From positions 806,001 to 870,000 of the forward strand of contig NZ_CP054932.1 in NCBI RefSeq assembly GCF_013364275.1: DNA of 64,000 nt, read 5' to 3'. This document shows, one piece after another, positions 1-8,176 of this stretch. The translations under genes and the position numbers were made by a program. Positions within the stretch are counted from its first letter, which is position 1; each line of letters opens with the position of its first letter. This DNA is from Actinomadura sp. NAK00032. GTDB lineage: Bacteria; Actinomycetota; Actinomycetes; Streptosporangiales; Streptosporangiaceae. Below the pieces are notes generated by a model. The model had not been told where the DNA came from, searched no databases, and saw only the letters and a list, made by a program, of their open reading frames with translations.

Positions 1-2
1 CG

Positions 3-776
3 CGGCAGCTCGAATGGTCCCCGTCGAAGCTCATCAGGGTCGAGGGCGGCAAGAACGCCATCACCCGGACGGACCTGCAGGCCCTGCTCCGCGTCTACGA
101 CGTCACCTCCGAGTCGCGCCAGGAGCGGCTGCAGGCACTCGCCCGCGGCGCCCGCGAGCCCGCCTGGTGGAACGCCTACCGCGGCGACCTCGACCCCACC
201 TTCCTCAACTATGTCGGCTACTCCGCGGGCGCGGCGTTCATCCGCCAGTTCCACGGGACGGTCATTCCCGGCCTGCTGCAGACGCCCGAATACGCCGAGG
301 TGCTCTCCACCGGAAAGGCGTCCGAGACGGCCCGGGTGCTCGCGGCGAAGCTGCGCATCCAGCGGCAGCAGGAGTTCGCCAAGCGCGAGAACCCTCCGCG
401 CCAGGACTACATCATCGACGAGGCCGTGATCCGCCGCCATGTCGGCATCAGGACCGACCCGGCGATCATGCCGGCGCAGCTCAACCACATCGCCGACACC
501 GCCGAGCGCGACGACCTGCTGCGGGTGCGCGTCATCCCGTTCAGCACCGGTGCGCACCTGGGGCTGGAGGGTCCCTTCACCATTCTGGAGTTCGACGGCG
601 ACCTCGACGACGTCCTCTACCTGGAGGGGCGGTCGGGCGCCAGCATGATGGTCAGCGGCGAGGACGACAAGATCACCGAGTACCGCGACACCTTCGAGCT
701 GCTCGTGGAGCAGGCGCTCCCGGCCGACCAGTCGGTGACGATGATCCGCCAGGCCGCCGACGCGCTCATGTCCTGA
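3..776 (+). CDS. HTH/DUF5753 regulator, 5' end cut by the window
   Basis: The open frame runs in from the left edge without a start, so the N-terminal part of the helix-turn-helix is missing. The first visible residues (SPSKLIRVEGGKNAITRTDL) are the end of an XRE-type HTH. The rest, about 200 residues, is the DUF5753 ligand/partner-like domain, recognised by the WWNAY, PGLLQTPEYA, VRVIPFSTGAH and VLYLEG blocks. Such proteins are very abundant in actinomycetes and usually pair with a DUF397 protein; one follows downstream on the same strand. Known relatives (BldB/AbaA-orf-type loci) influence development and secondary metabolism, but the role here cannot be read from sequence. Its stop lies inside a small tandem repeat. 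Confidence 0.9.
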   Translation, partial: RQLEWSPSKLIRVEGGKNAITRTDLQALLRVYDVTSESRQERLQALARGAREPAWWNAYRGDLDPTFLNYVGYSAGAAFIRQFHGTVIPGLLQTPEYAEVLSTGKASETARVLAAKLRIQRQQEFAKRENPPRQDYIIDEAVIRRHVGIRTDPAIMPAQLNHIADTAERDDLLRVRVIPFSTGAHLGLEGPFTILEFDGDLDDVLYLEGRSGASMMVSGEDDKITEYRDTFELLVEQALPADQSVTMIRQAADALMS

Positions 777-796
777 CCGCCCGATGTCCTGACCGC
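768..796 (+). repeat. Exact 13-bp tandem repeat spanning the stop codon
   Basis: ATGTCCTGACCGC occurs at 768-780, which includes the gene's TGA, and again at 784-796; a third degenerate copy (ATGCCCTCCTGACCGC) sits at 800-815. It looks like slippage or duplication at a gene end. Similar duplications occur at two other stops in this window. Confidence 0.8.
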
Positions 797-1112
797 ATCA
801 TGCCCTCCTGACCGCAGCCCGCCCCGACGGCCGGCCGCCCGCGCGGCGGCCGGCCTGACAAGCGAATCGCAACTCGACCCGACCGGAGGTGAAGGCCGCG
901 GCGAACATCCGACAAGGCGAGTGGCCGTCATAACACGCAGCGTGATCTTGTGTTCCCTTGTAGGCGGGATAACTAGAACCGTTTACACTCGTGATCGGGA
1001 AATTATCCACAAGGTCGTGGTTTGTCGTGCCCTGCTCGGTGCTCTCCGGTGGGTGTCCTCGGCCGATCGGTTGGCGAGACGGCACCCGCCGGCAACGGAC
1101 GGAGGTTGCTGG
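777..1112. other. Intergenic region between HTH/DUF5753 and DUF397 genes
   Basis: I find no convincing gene here. The second half (about 930-1020) is clearly richer in A/T than its surroundings, and a TACACT hexamer at 984-989 could serve as a -10 element, but no well-spaced -35 is visible. A Shine-Dalgarno GGAGG at 1101-1105 belongs to the next gene. Confidence 0.5.
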
Positions 1113-1325
1113 ATGGTCTACGGGTCGAATCGCGAAGCTGCGCTGAACTGGCGAAAGAGCAGTGCGAGTGCGAACGATAGCCAGTGCGTGGAGGTGGCGA
1201 CGTTCGGCCCGTCGGTACTGGTTCGCGATTCGCGCGACCACTCCGCCGGTGTCATCGTCCTCGGCCGCGCACAGTGGAATGCGTTCATGGACGCGCTCCG
1301 GGACGGAGCCGCGGACCGCAACTGA
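1113..1325 (+). CDS. DUF397 domain protein
   Basis: A 70-residue protein with the full DUF397 signature: NWRKSSAS near the N-terminus, then CVEVA, VRDSRDH and a final block around WNAFMDALR. ATG was chosen because GGAGG sits 7 bases upstream; the open frame extends further 5' but without family similarity. DUF397 proteins are small partners of HTH/DUF5753 regulators in actinomycetes, and one such regulator lies just upstream. The molecular role of the family is not settled; proposals include toxin/antitoxin-like or developmental control. Confidence 0.9.
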   Translation: MVYGSNREAALNWRKSSASANDSQCVEVATFGPSVLVRDSRDHSAGVIVLGRAQWNAFMDALRDGAADRN

Positions 1326-1547
1326 GTCACGAGACTCATTTCCCCCGCGCCCGCGAAAATTGTTGACCATTGCGTCCCCCCGCCCCCTTTACTGGCGATC
1401 TTTGACAACGCCCCGGTTGATGCGGGGCGGAAACGAACCCGCCGCCGCCCCTGACCCCGCACGCTCAATCGCTCCCATGGGCGGCGCAGGGGGAGGCGGC
1501 CGGGGTGGCCGCGCCAACGCGGCGCCTGCTCCGAGTGCAGTGCCGGG

Positions 1548-2231
1548 TCAGTAGAGGAAGGGGATCTTGATGCCGTTGGCGCCGGTCAGGGCGGTGCCGG
1601 GGGAGCGGCCTAGGAGCCAGGCAAGGAGGGATGCGGCGGGGCCGGTGACCAGGTGCTCGCCTGTGCCGTCCTCCTGGCCGGTGTCGGTGGCGTGAAGGCG
1701 CAGGTCCGGGCCGTCGGGGCGGCGGGCGAAGGATGCGGTGATGTCGGTCAGGTAGCGGGAGGTGAAGTCGGCGGGCCAGTCGTCGGGGGTGAAGCCCGCG
1801 TCCAGGTCGACGTGGTGGATCAGGACCTCGGTGAGGCGTGCGTCGGCGGCGCGGGCGGCGGGGTGGCGGGCGCCGGTCGTCCATTGGACGGTCCGGGCCC
1901 ATGCGTCGTCCGGCATGCGGGCGAAGGCGTCGGCGAACCGGTCGGCGCTCTGCCGGACGTCCGCCAGGAGGGTCGCGGCCGGGCGGCCGGCGCCGGCCTC
2001 GATCTCGGCGGCGCGGGCGTCCAGGCTCGGGTACTCATGCGACTCCACGCCGGTGCGCGCCCAGGTGAGCAGGCGGGTGCCGCCGTCGGCGTTGCGGGCG
2101 ACATGGGTGAGGACGTGCCCGCGCGTCCAGCCGGGAAGCAGGGACGGCGCGCGGACGTCCGCGTCACCGAGCCGCGCCGCGGTCGCCAGGAGGTCGCGGG
2201 TCGCGGCGGTGATCTCGGCGAGGGCGATCAT
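1548..2231 (-). CDS. Mycothiol-dependent maleylpyruvate isomerase-like protein
   Basis: 227 residues of the DinB/MDMPI four-helix fold. The N-terminal block LLPGWTRGHVLTHVARNADG and the second metal-ligand block TEVLIHHVDLDAG supply the His and Glu ligands expected for the divalent metal. Characterised members isomerise maleylpyruvate with mycothiol as cofactor, but most actinomycete paralogues act on unknown substrates. ATG at 2231 overlaps the TGA of the upstream small gene by four bases (ATGA), so it is the third gene of a translationally coupled run with an SDR and an NmrA-like fragment. The longer upstream in-frame start would overlap that gene further and is less likely. Confidence 0.85.
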   Translation of the reverse strand: MIALAEITAATRDLLATAARLGDADVRAPSLLPGWTRGHVLTHVARNADGGTRLLTWARTGVESHEYPSLDARAAEIEAGAGRPAATLLADVRQSADRFADAFARMPDDAWARTVQWTTGARHPAARAADARLTEVLIHHVDLDAGFTPDDWPADFTSRYLTDITASFARRPDGPDLRLHATDTGQEDGTGEHLVTGPAASLLAWLLGRSPGTALTGANGIKIPFLY

Positions 2232-2527
2232 GCGAAGGCGGCGGCGTGGGCCTCGGTCCACTGCCGGAACGTGCGCGGTGGCGCGCCGGTGACGTCCTGG
2301 ACGGTGGGGCGGACGACCGATTCGTCCAGCGAGCCGTCCACATAGAAGTCGAAGAAGGCGTCGACGTACTCGATCGGCATCTGCTCGCTCATCTCGGTGC
2401 GGGCCTCGTCGTCGGGCTGGGCCTCGAAGCGCAGTTCGCGCTCCAGGACCTCACCCAGTATGGCGACCTGCTCTGACGGTAGGAGCGATTCCGGGCCGGT
2501 CGGGTACTCATCGGGGGTCCCTTTCAC
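2228..2527 (-). CDS. Stand-alone C-terminal fragment of an NmrA-type NAD(P)-binding protein
   Basis: 99 residues resembling only the last third of NmrA/atypical-SDR proteins: a helical stretch, an EYVDAFFDFY segment, and the characteristic end VQDVTGAPPRTFRQWTEAHA. The nucleotide-binding Rossmann half (GxxGxxG) is absent. The GTG start overlaps the TGA of the upstream SDR gene (GTGA) and its own TGA overlaps the next ATG. Either it is a remnant kept in frame by translational coupling, or a real small protein that complements the neighbouring SDR. The fold assignment is by resemblance; function unknown. Confidence 0.6.
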   Translation of the reverse strand: MKGTPDEYPTGPESLLPSEQVAILGEVLERELRFEAQPDDEARTEMSEQMPIEYVDAFFDFYVDGSLDESVVRPTVQDVTGAPPRTFRQWTEAHAAAFA

Positions 2528-3189
2528 CAGGGGAGGGGGCGGCCGTCGCGGAAGAAGCCGCCGGTCGGGCCGTTGTCGGGCAAGGTCGCGGCCCACACTA
2601 CGCTCGCCGCGCCGTCGGCGACGGGACGTCCGCCGGGCCCGCCCATGTCCGTCGCGACCCAGCCGGGGCAGACCGCGTTGACGAGGACGCCGTTCGCGCG
2701 GAGTTCGGCGGAGAGCATCCGGGTCAGCGCGTTGAGAGCGACCTTGGACGCGGTGTAGGCGGGGGTGCCGCCGCCCATGTTGGTCAGCGAGGCGACCTCG
2801 CTGGAGACGTTGACGATCCGGCCGTGGGGGCTGCGGCGGAGCGCCGGGAGCAGCGCCTGCGTCAGGCGCCACGGCCCGTAGAGGTTGGTCTCGGCCGCCT
2901 CGCGGACGACGGACAGATCGGCGTCCGATGCCCGCTGCCAGGTGTCGTAGGTGATGGCCGCGTTGTTGACGAGGACGTCCAGCCGGTCGATTCCGGCGGC
3001 GGCGCGGGCGATGTCCTCGGCCGAGGTGACGTCGAGGCGGACGGGCGTGGCGCCCACCTCCTTGGCGGCGCGTTCGGCGGCGTCAAATGACCGGGCGGCC
3101 AGCAGCACCTCGTGGCCGCGCTCGGCGAGCTGCCTGCACACCTCGCGTCCGATGCCCCGGTTGCCCCCGGTGACCAGTGTGGTCGTCAT
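2524..3189 (-). CDS. Short-chain dehydrogenase/reductase
   Basis: 221 residues with the classical SDR fingerprints: TGGNRGIGR for cofactor binding, VNNAAI, the catalytic Ser in VNVSSEVAS, and Y-x3-K in YTASKVAL. After CPGWVATDMGG it has the short C-terminus usual for carbonyl-reductase-like members. The Arg in the glycine-rich loop and the ARS segment after strand 2 suggest NADP(H) preference (inference). It is first in a run of three overlapping minus-strand genes and is divergent from a LysR gene, its probable regulator. Substrate not predictable. Confidence 0.92.
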   Translation of the reverse strand: MTTTLVTGGNRGIGREVCRQLAERGHEVLLAARSFDAAERAAKEVGATPVRLDVTSAEDIARAAAGIDRLDVLVNNAAITYDTWQRASDADLSVVREAAETNLYGPWRLTQALLPALRRSPHGRIVNVSSEVASLTNMGGGTPAYTASKVALNALTRMLSAELRANGVLVNAVCPGWVATDMGGPGGRPVADGAASVVWAATLPDNGPTGGFFRDGRPLPW

Positions 3190-3263
3190 GGTGTCCCCCT
3201 TCGGGGAAATGATCAGGTGCTGAGCGGCGGTGCGTCCAATACCTGCCGTGATTACCTGTGGCT

Positions 3264-4142
3264 ATGGACGTCCATTTGCGGGATCTGCGGTACTTCGTGG
3301 CGGTCGCCGAGGAGCTCTCGTTCACCCGCGCCGCCGAGCGGCTGTTCGTGTCGCAGCCCGCCCTGAGCAAGCAGATCAAGCAGCTTGAGGAGCATCTGCG
3401 GCTGCGCTTGTTCGACCGCGACCGGCGGAGCGTCGCCCTCACCGCGGCGGGCCGGGCCCTGCTCCCCGCGGCGCGCGACATGCTGTGCGCATGGGACGAG
3501 GCGCAGCGCACGGTGAGCGACGCGGCGGCGGACGAGGCGTCCGTCCTGACCGTGGGTCTGTCCACGAGCGTCGGACGCGGCCTCCTCGCGGACATGCGGG
3601 AACGGTTCGCAGAACGCCGTCCCGCGTGGAGGATCCGGTTCCGGCAGGTCAACTGGGACGACCCCACGGCCGGGCTGGCGGATGGGGACGTGGACGCCGC
3701 GTTCGTGTGGCTGCCCATCCCGAGCCAGGACGCGTTCAACGTTCACGTGGTAGCTGAGGAGCCGCGCTACGTGGCACTCAGGGACGACCACCCATTGGCC
3801 GGACGGGACACCATCGCGTTCGACGAACTCCTAGACGAACCGTTCCTGGCGCTGCCCGAAGAGGCCGGCCCCTTGCGCGACTTCTGGCTCGGTGTGGAGG
3901 ACCGTGGCGGGAGGCCCGTCAAGGTGGGCGCGACCGTCTCCAACGCCGACGAGACGTTCGCGGCCATCGAGGATGGCAGCGGCGTGGTGCTGCTGGCCTC
4001 CGGCAACGCCGCCATCTACCGGCGCCCGGGGATTGTGGCGGTGCCGGTGGTGGGCTTGTCGCCGTCCAAGCTGGCCTTGGCATGGCGTGCCGACGACCAC
4101 CGGAACGTCATCCGGGACCTCCTGCACACCGCCGGCGCGTGA
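3264..4142 (+). CDS. LysR-family transcriptional regulator
   Basis: 292 residues with an N-terminal LysR winged HTH (LRYFVAVAEELSFTRAAERL followed by SQPALSKQIKQLEE), then a periplasmic-binding-like effector domain from about residue 90. ATG at 3264 is used; a GTG two codons upstream (3258) is an equally possible start, and no clear Shine-Dalgarno separates them. The 70-base gap to the divergent SDR gene is the usual arrangement for a LysR protein controlling its neighbour. The effector is unknown. Confidence 0.9.
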   Translation: MDVHLRDLRYFVAVAEELSFTRAAERLFVSQPALSKQIKQLEEHLRLRLFDRDRRSVALTAAGRALLPAARDMLCAWDEAQRTVSDAAADEASVLTVGLSTSVGRGLLADMRERFAERRPAWRIRFRQVNWDDPTAGLADGDVDAAFVWLPIPSQDAFNVHVVAEEPRYVALRDDHPLAGRDTIAFDELLDEPFLALPEEAGPLRDFWLGVEDRGGRPVKVGATVSNADETFAAIEDGSGVVLLASGNAAIYRRPGIVAVPVVGLSPSKLALAWRADDHRNVIRDLLHTAGA

Positions 4143-4177
4143 CCTGGCCGGTGTCCGGCGTGTGACCCGGCCGGTGT
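4132..4177 (+). repeat. 23-bp imperfect tandem duplication across the LysR stop codon
   Basis: Copy 1 (4132-4154) and copy 2 (4155-4177) match at 21 of 23 positions and sit head to tail. Copy 1 contains the LysR TGA and copy 2 carries a second TGA at the equivalent place. Copy 2 ends exactly where the convergent AlkB-like gene ends, so the duplication fills the whole convergent gap. Confidence 0.8.
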
Positions 4178-4798
4178 CTAGCGGACGCCGCGTGGGCGGA
4201 ACTGGATGCTGATGCGGGGGCCGGTCACGCGGGCGCTCTTAGGGATGGCGTGCTCCCATGTCCGCTGGCAGCTCCCGCCCATCACGATGAGGTCGCCGTG
4301 GCCCAGTTCATGGCGGATCGTCTGGCCGCCGCCACCGCGCGGGCGGAGCAGCAGGCTTCGCGGGGTGCCGACTGACAGGATCGCCACCATCGTGTCGTGC
4401 GTGGAGCCACGTCCGATGGTGTCGCCGTGCCACGCCACACTGTCGCGGCCGTCCCTGTACAAGCAGAGACCGGCGGTGCGGAACGGCTCACCCAGCTCGT
4501 CGGCGTAGTGCTCGTCGAGTGCCGCTTTCGCCTCGTCCAGGACGGGGTCGGGGAGCGGCGCACCCTCGTCGTAGAAGGACAGCAGGCGCGGGACGTCCAC
4601 GACGCGCTCGTACATGCGCCGCCTCTCCGCGCGCCACGGGACGGACGTCAGCAGCCGTTCGAACAGGGCGTCCGCTCCGGGAATCCAGCCTGGCAGGACG
4701 TCCACCCAGGCGCCGTGCGACAGCCGTGTCCGCCGCGCCGACTCCAGCGGGTGCGGGCCGCTCTCGTCGGTGCAGTCCAGCAGCGAGCCTTGGAACAT
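4178..4798 (-). CDS. AlkB-like 2OG-Fe(II) dioxygenase (DNA alkylation repair)
   Basis: 206 residues, the usual size for a bacterial AlkB homologue. Iron ligands are visible as the HxD pair in WHGDTIG and the distal His in WEHAIPK. The 2-oxoglutarate-binding Arg and the second conserved Arg are in GPRISIQFR, and LCLYRDGRDSVAWHGD is the conserved approach. The family removes methyl groups oxidatively from 1-methyladenine and 3-methylcytosine. An SOS-type box lies just upstream and a -10-like TACAGT sits six bases before the ATG, so the gene is probably LexA-controlled and leaderless. Convergent with the LysR gene. Confidence 0.9.
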   Translation of the reverse strand: MFQGSLLDCTDESGPHPLESARRTRLSHGAWVDVLPGWIPGADALFERLLTSVPWRAERRRMYERVVDVPRLLSFYDEGAPLPDPVLDEAKAALDEHYADELGEPFRTAGLCLYRDGRDSVAWHGDTIGRGSTHDTMVAILSVGTPRSLLLRPRGGGGQTIRHELGHGDLIVMGGSCQRTWEHAIPKSARVTGPRISIQFRPRGVR

Positions 4799-4804
4799 GT
4801 CGCC

Positions 4805-4810
4805 ACTGTA
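4805..4810 (-). promoter_or_regulatory. -10 element six bases before the AlkB-like ATG
   Basis: On the minus strand TACAGT matches the actinomycete TANNNT -10. Only six bases separate it from the ATG and no Shine-Dalgarno is present, which predicts a leaderless transcript. The SOS box covers the region where a -35 would lie. Confidence 0.55.
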
Positions 4811-4820
4811 CCCTTTTCAC

Positions 4821-4836
4821 TCAAACATGTGTTCGA
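4821..4836 (-). promoter_or_regulatory. LexA/SOS box upstream of the AlkB-like gene
   Basis: Read on the minus strand the site is TCGAACACATGTTTGA. It fits the mycobacterial LexA consensus cGAACrNryGTTyG at every position and differs from the perfect TCGAAC-N4-GTTCGA palindrome at one base. It lies 22 bases upstream of the start, over the promoter of a DNA-repair gene, where a repressor site is expected. Confidence 0.75.
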
Positions 4837-4885
4837 TCATGATTGGATTGCGTGTTCTGTCAGTGGCGGACCGTAGCCTTCGCTC

Positions 4886-6025
4886 GTGATGAGAGACTTA
4901 CCGCGGTCGGCGAAGGCGCTCGTGTGGGTCCGAGTGATCAACCAACTCGGCGCCTACGTGATGTCGTTCCTCGCCGTGCTCGCGGGCCCCGGTCTCGCGG
5001 CGGCGGCGCTGGCGGTCTTCGGGGTCGCCGCGCTGGTCTCGCGCTGGCTCGGCGGCGTCCTGCTCGACAGGTTCGCGCCGCGTACGCTCATCGTTCTCGG
5101 CCTGGCCTCGACGGGGTCGGCCCTGCTGCTCCTCGCCGCCGCGCAGGGCGCCGCTCAGGTCCTGGCGGCGGTCGCGCTGGTCGGGCTCGCGTTCGAGCTC
5201 TACGAGCCCGCCACCCAGGAGTCGCTCGCCCGGGTCGGCGGACGGCGCGACGACCTCTACGGCCTGCTCGGCACGTTCGCGGTGGCGGCGGGGGCGATCG
5301 GCGGTCTGCTCGCCGCCGTGCTGCTGCCGCTGGGCGCACGCTGGCTGGCGGTCGTGGACGGGATGACATGCCTGCTCGCGGCCGGTGTGGCGGCGTTCTT
5401 CATGGCCCGGGAGCCGCCGGTGGTGAGGGCGGCGCGGGACGTCCGATGGCGGCCGCCTCGGCGGCTGCTCCGGCTGACCGCGGCGAGCACGGCGTTCGGG
5501 TGCGGCTATCTGGCCGTGCTGATGTTCATGCCGCTCGTTCTGCTCCAGCGCGGTGCGCCGGCGTGGCTGCCCGGGCTGACGCTGACCGGAGCCGCCCTGC
5601 TCGCACCGCTGACCGGTTTTCTCGGGCGCCGCCGCTTGGACGCCTTCGATCATGAGCACGTCCTCGCCGCCGGGTGCGCGGTGCTCGGCGTCCTCGCGGT
5701 CGTGCTCGCGGCCGCCGGGCGGTCCGTGCTGCTCACGGTGGCGGCGTATCTGGCGTGGGCGGTCACCGACAGCGTGCTGCAGGGGCGCTGGCAGGCGATG
5801 ATCGCCGACATCGCGCCCGAGCCGGAACGGCCGCGCTGGTTCGCGTTCTTCGGCTCGTCGTGGGCGGTGGCGCAATCGGCCGTCCCGGGCCTGGTGGCGC
5901 TGGTGGGCGCGGCGATGCCGGTCGGTGCGGCCGCGTTCCTGCTGACCCCCGCCTTCCTGCGCCGACCTGGCCGCCGCGGCTCGATCGACCCCCACGCGAG
6001 AGACCCCGCCGCCGCAGCCAACTGA
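4886..6025 (+). CDS. MFS transporter
   Basis: 379 residues with about 11-12 hydrophobic segments. The loop after helix 2 carries a motif-A-like stretch (VSRWLGGVLLDRFAPRTL), and a charged central loop (MAREPPVVRAARDVRWRPPRR) separates two six-helix bundles. This is the layout of small drug-efflux-type major facilitator proteins; the substrate is unknown. GTG at 4886 is immediately followed by ATG; either can be the start and no Shine-Dalgarno is seen. The gene is divergent from the AlkB-like gene and convergent with the next regulator. Confidence 0.9.
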   Translation: MMRDLPRSAKALVWVRVINQLGAYVMSFLAVLAGPGLAAAALAVFGVAALVSRWLGGVLLDRFAPRTLIVLGLASTGSALLLLAAAQGAAQVLAAVALVGLAFELYEPATQESLARVGGRRDDLYGLLGTFAVAAGAIGGLLAAVLLPLGARWLAVVDGMTCLLAAGVAAFFMAREPPVVRAARDVRWRPPRRLLRLTAASTAFGCGYLAVLMFMPLVLLQRGAPAWLPGLTLTGAALLAPLTGFLGRRRLDAFDHEHVLAAGCAVLGVLAVVLAAAGRSVLLTVAAYLAWAVTDSVLQGRWQAMIADIAPEPERPRWFAFFGSSWAVAQSAVPGLVALVGAAMPVGAAAFLLTPAFLRRPGRRGSIDPHARDPAAAAN

Positions 6026-6113
6026 ACACCCTGACCTAGGCGCCCTTGGCGAACCCAACCTGCAGACGAACGGGGATGAGCCGAGGGGAAGGGGGAGAGG
6101 GGAGTGAAAGGGC

Positions 6114-6980
6114 TCAGAAGTCGTTGAGGAGGTCTTTGAGGAAGGTGGTGGTGCGGGCGGGGCGGGCGGCGCGGATGGCGAGCAGGTCCATGATCTTCTG
6201 GTATTGGGCGGCCTCGCCGCCTTCGGGGTAGCGGGCGCCGGTCAGCTGCTCCAGGTAGACGACGTCGTCCAGGTCGTATTCGGCGAACCGGACGATCGTG
6301 ATGGGTCCGCCGAGGGCGAGGTGCCCGCCGGCGGAGAACGGCAGCACCTGCAGCCGCACGTTGGGCATGGCCTCCGACACGGTGATCAGGTGCTCGATCT
6401 GGGCGCGCATGGTGTCCGGCCCGCCGATGGGTCTGCGCAGCGCGGCCTCGTCGAGGATCGCCCACAGCGTCGTCGCGCTGAGCGGGCGGTGCAGGATCTC
6501 CTGCCTGGCAATCCGCATGCTGAGCCGCCGTTCGAGACCGTCGTACGGGGCGTCGTGGTGTTCGAGGCCGATGATGGCGCGCGCGTAGTCCGGGGTCTGT
6601 AAGAGTCCGGGGATGTACTGCACCTCGTAGCTGCGGATCGTCGCCGCCGACTGCTCCAGCCCGAGGTACTGCTCGAACCAGCTCGGCAGGACGTCGCCGT
6701 AGCTCTGCCACCAGCCGGGCTTCTTCGCCTCCCGGACGAGGTGGACGAAGCCCGCGCGCTCGTCCTCGTCGTGGACGCCGTACAGGTCGAGCAGGTCGAG
6801 GACGTCCCGGACCTTGAAGCCGTGGCGTCCCAGTTCGAGCCGGCTCATCTTGGACGCCGACGAGCGGATCGCGTCCCCCGCCTCGGCCCGTCCGATGCCC
6901 TTGTCCTCCCGCATCCGCCGGAGCCGCGCCCCGATCTGCATGCGCAGGGCGGTCGGTCCCGCCTGCCGATTGTCCAGCAC
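6114..6980 (-). CDS. HTH/DUF5753 regulator
   Basis: 288 residues: an N-terminal XRE helix-turn-helix (RLRRMREDKGIGRAEAGDAI followed by SASKMSRLELGR) and a DUF5753 domain (PGWWQSYGDVLP, IPGLLQTPDYARAII, VRLQVLPFSAGGH, DDVVYLEQLTG). GTG start with GGAG six bases upstream. Unlike the other two members in this window it has no DUF397 partner next to it. Function beyond DNA binding and a partner-binding C-terminal domain is not known. Confidence 0.92.
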   Translation of the reverse strand: MLDNRQAGPTALRMQIGARLRRMREDKGIGRAEAGDAIRSSASKMSRLELGRHGFKVRDVLDLLDLYGVHDEDERAGFVHLVREAKKPGWWQSYGDVLPSWFEQYLGLEQSAATIRSYEVQYIPGLLQTPDYARAIIGLEHHDAPYDGLERRLSMRIARQEILHRPLSATTLWAILDEAALRRPIGGPDTMRAQIEHLITVSEAMPNVRLQVLPFSAGGHLALGGPITIVRFAEYDLDDVVYLEQLTGARYPEGGEAAQYQKIMDLLAIRAARPARTTTFLKDLLNDF

Positions 6981-7122
6981 AAGATCTCCAGAGGTCTCGT
7001 ACGTCCTGACAACCCTCGGAGGGTCTCACAGGCGCCGACGGGCGTGCAGGAAACCTGCGGACAGAGGTATGTAACTCAGGGGGCCCATGGCCTGGGCATA
7101 CAGGACCATTTCCGGTGCAACG

Positions 7123-8160
7123 TCATCGCGTCGGAACCAGCAGGTCAAGGTCGCCGCGCGGCACCCGCGCCCGCTCGGCGACCCGGTCGCGGTCGGTGCC
7201 GGCCTGCCCGACGATCTCGATCGCGCGGGTCAGCATCGTGGGCTGTTCGAGCGGCCGCGCCGGCCCGGGCTCGTGCCGCCGCCAGCCCCGCGAGCTCATC
7301 GCGCTCATCGCGTTGCGGTACGCGGTCTCCTGCATGATGCCGAGCGTGCGGGCCCGGTAGAGGAGCGCCGCCAGGCTGACGCCCCACGTCGCCTTCAGGC
7401 GGCCGAGGCGGTCCCAGTCGGCGGTGCCGGGCAGTTGGCCCGCGATGTCCTGCTCCGGCATGAGGAACTCGGCGGCGAACCGGTGCGCCTGGTCTTCGAC
7501 GACCTTCTCCCCGGGTTCGGCGTCGGCGTGCATCACCAGGTGCCCCAGCTCGTGGGCGGCGTCGAACCGGTTGCGCCAGTAGTCGCCCTTGGCCGGGTTG
7601 AAGAAGACCATCGGCCTCGGGTGCACGCCCACACTGAACGCGTCGACGCGCTCCGCCGCCCGCGGCAGGACGAGGACGATCACACCGTGCTTCTCCAGGA
7701 GCCGGACGACGTGCGGCACCGGCCCCGCCTGCTCCAGCAGGGCCTTGCGGGTCAGCCGCGCCGCCTCGACGGGACCCGGCCCGGCGATCTCGTCCGGCGA
7801 CACCGGGTATTCGGGCAGGTCGACTTCGGGGAAGTCGACGAGGTCTTCGAGAGCGGCGACGACGTCCGTCGCGATGCGCCCGTAGGCGAGGGCCTGGTCG
7901 CGCTCGATCTGGCTGGTCGACCGGAGCGACCGGAAATGCGCGCCGTCCAAAGAGACGGGACTGCGCCCGCCATGGAAGAACGCGACCGGGACGCCGAGCG
8001 CGATGGCGAGCCGTTTCAGCGTCATCTCGTCCGGCCGCTGGACTCCCGCCTCGTACCGCCCGATCGCTTTCGGCGTCGTCCCCACGGCGTCCGCGAGCTG
8101 GTTCTTGCGCAGTCCCCTGAGCCGCCGGGCCAGCGTCAGCCGCTCGCAGTCGAACAGCAC
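7123..8160 (-). CDS. XRE HTH - ImmA/IrrE zinc peptidase fusion
   Basis: 345 residues. Residues 1-65 form an XRE HTH (LRKNQLADAVGTTPKAIGRYEAG). The C-terminal half is an ImmA/IrrE (COG2856) metallopeptidase with the zinc motif HELGH in FDAAHELGHLVMH and the downstream glutamate helix EDQAHRFAAEFLMP. ImmA-type enzymes cleave repressors to trigger mobile-element or stress responses, and fusions to an HTH are common in actinomycetes beside small accessory genes. It starts 16 bases after the stop of a hypothetical gene, so the two are probably one operon, perhaps a toxin-antitoxin-like or antirepressor module (inference). Confidence 0.9.
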   Translation of the reverse strand: MLFDCERLTLARRLRGLRKNQLADAVGTTPKAIGRYEAGVQRPDEMTLKRLAIALGVPVAFFHGGRSPVSLDGAHFRSLRSTSQIERDQALAYGRIATDVVAALEDLVDFPEVDLPEYPVSPDEIAGPGPVEAARLTRKALLEQAGPVPHVVRLLEKHGVIVLVLPRAAERVDAFSVGVHPRPMVFFNPAKGDYWRNRFDAAHELGHLVMHADAEPGEKVVEDQAHRFAAEFLMPEQDIAGQLPGTADWDRLGRLKATWGVSLAALLYRARTLGIMQETAYRNAMSAMSSRGWRRHEPGPARPLEQPTMLTRAIEIVGQAGTDRDRVAERARVPRGDLDLLVPTR

Positions 8161-8176
8161 CCTGCGCCACCCTTTG

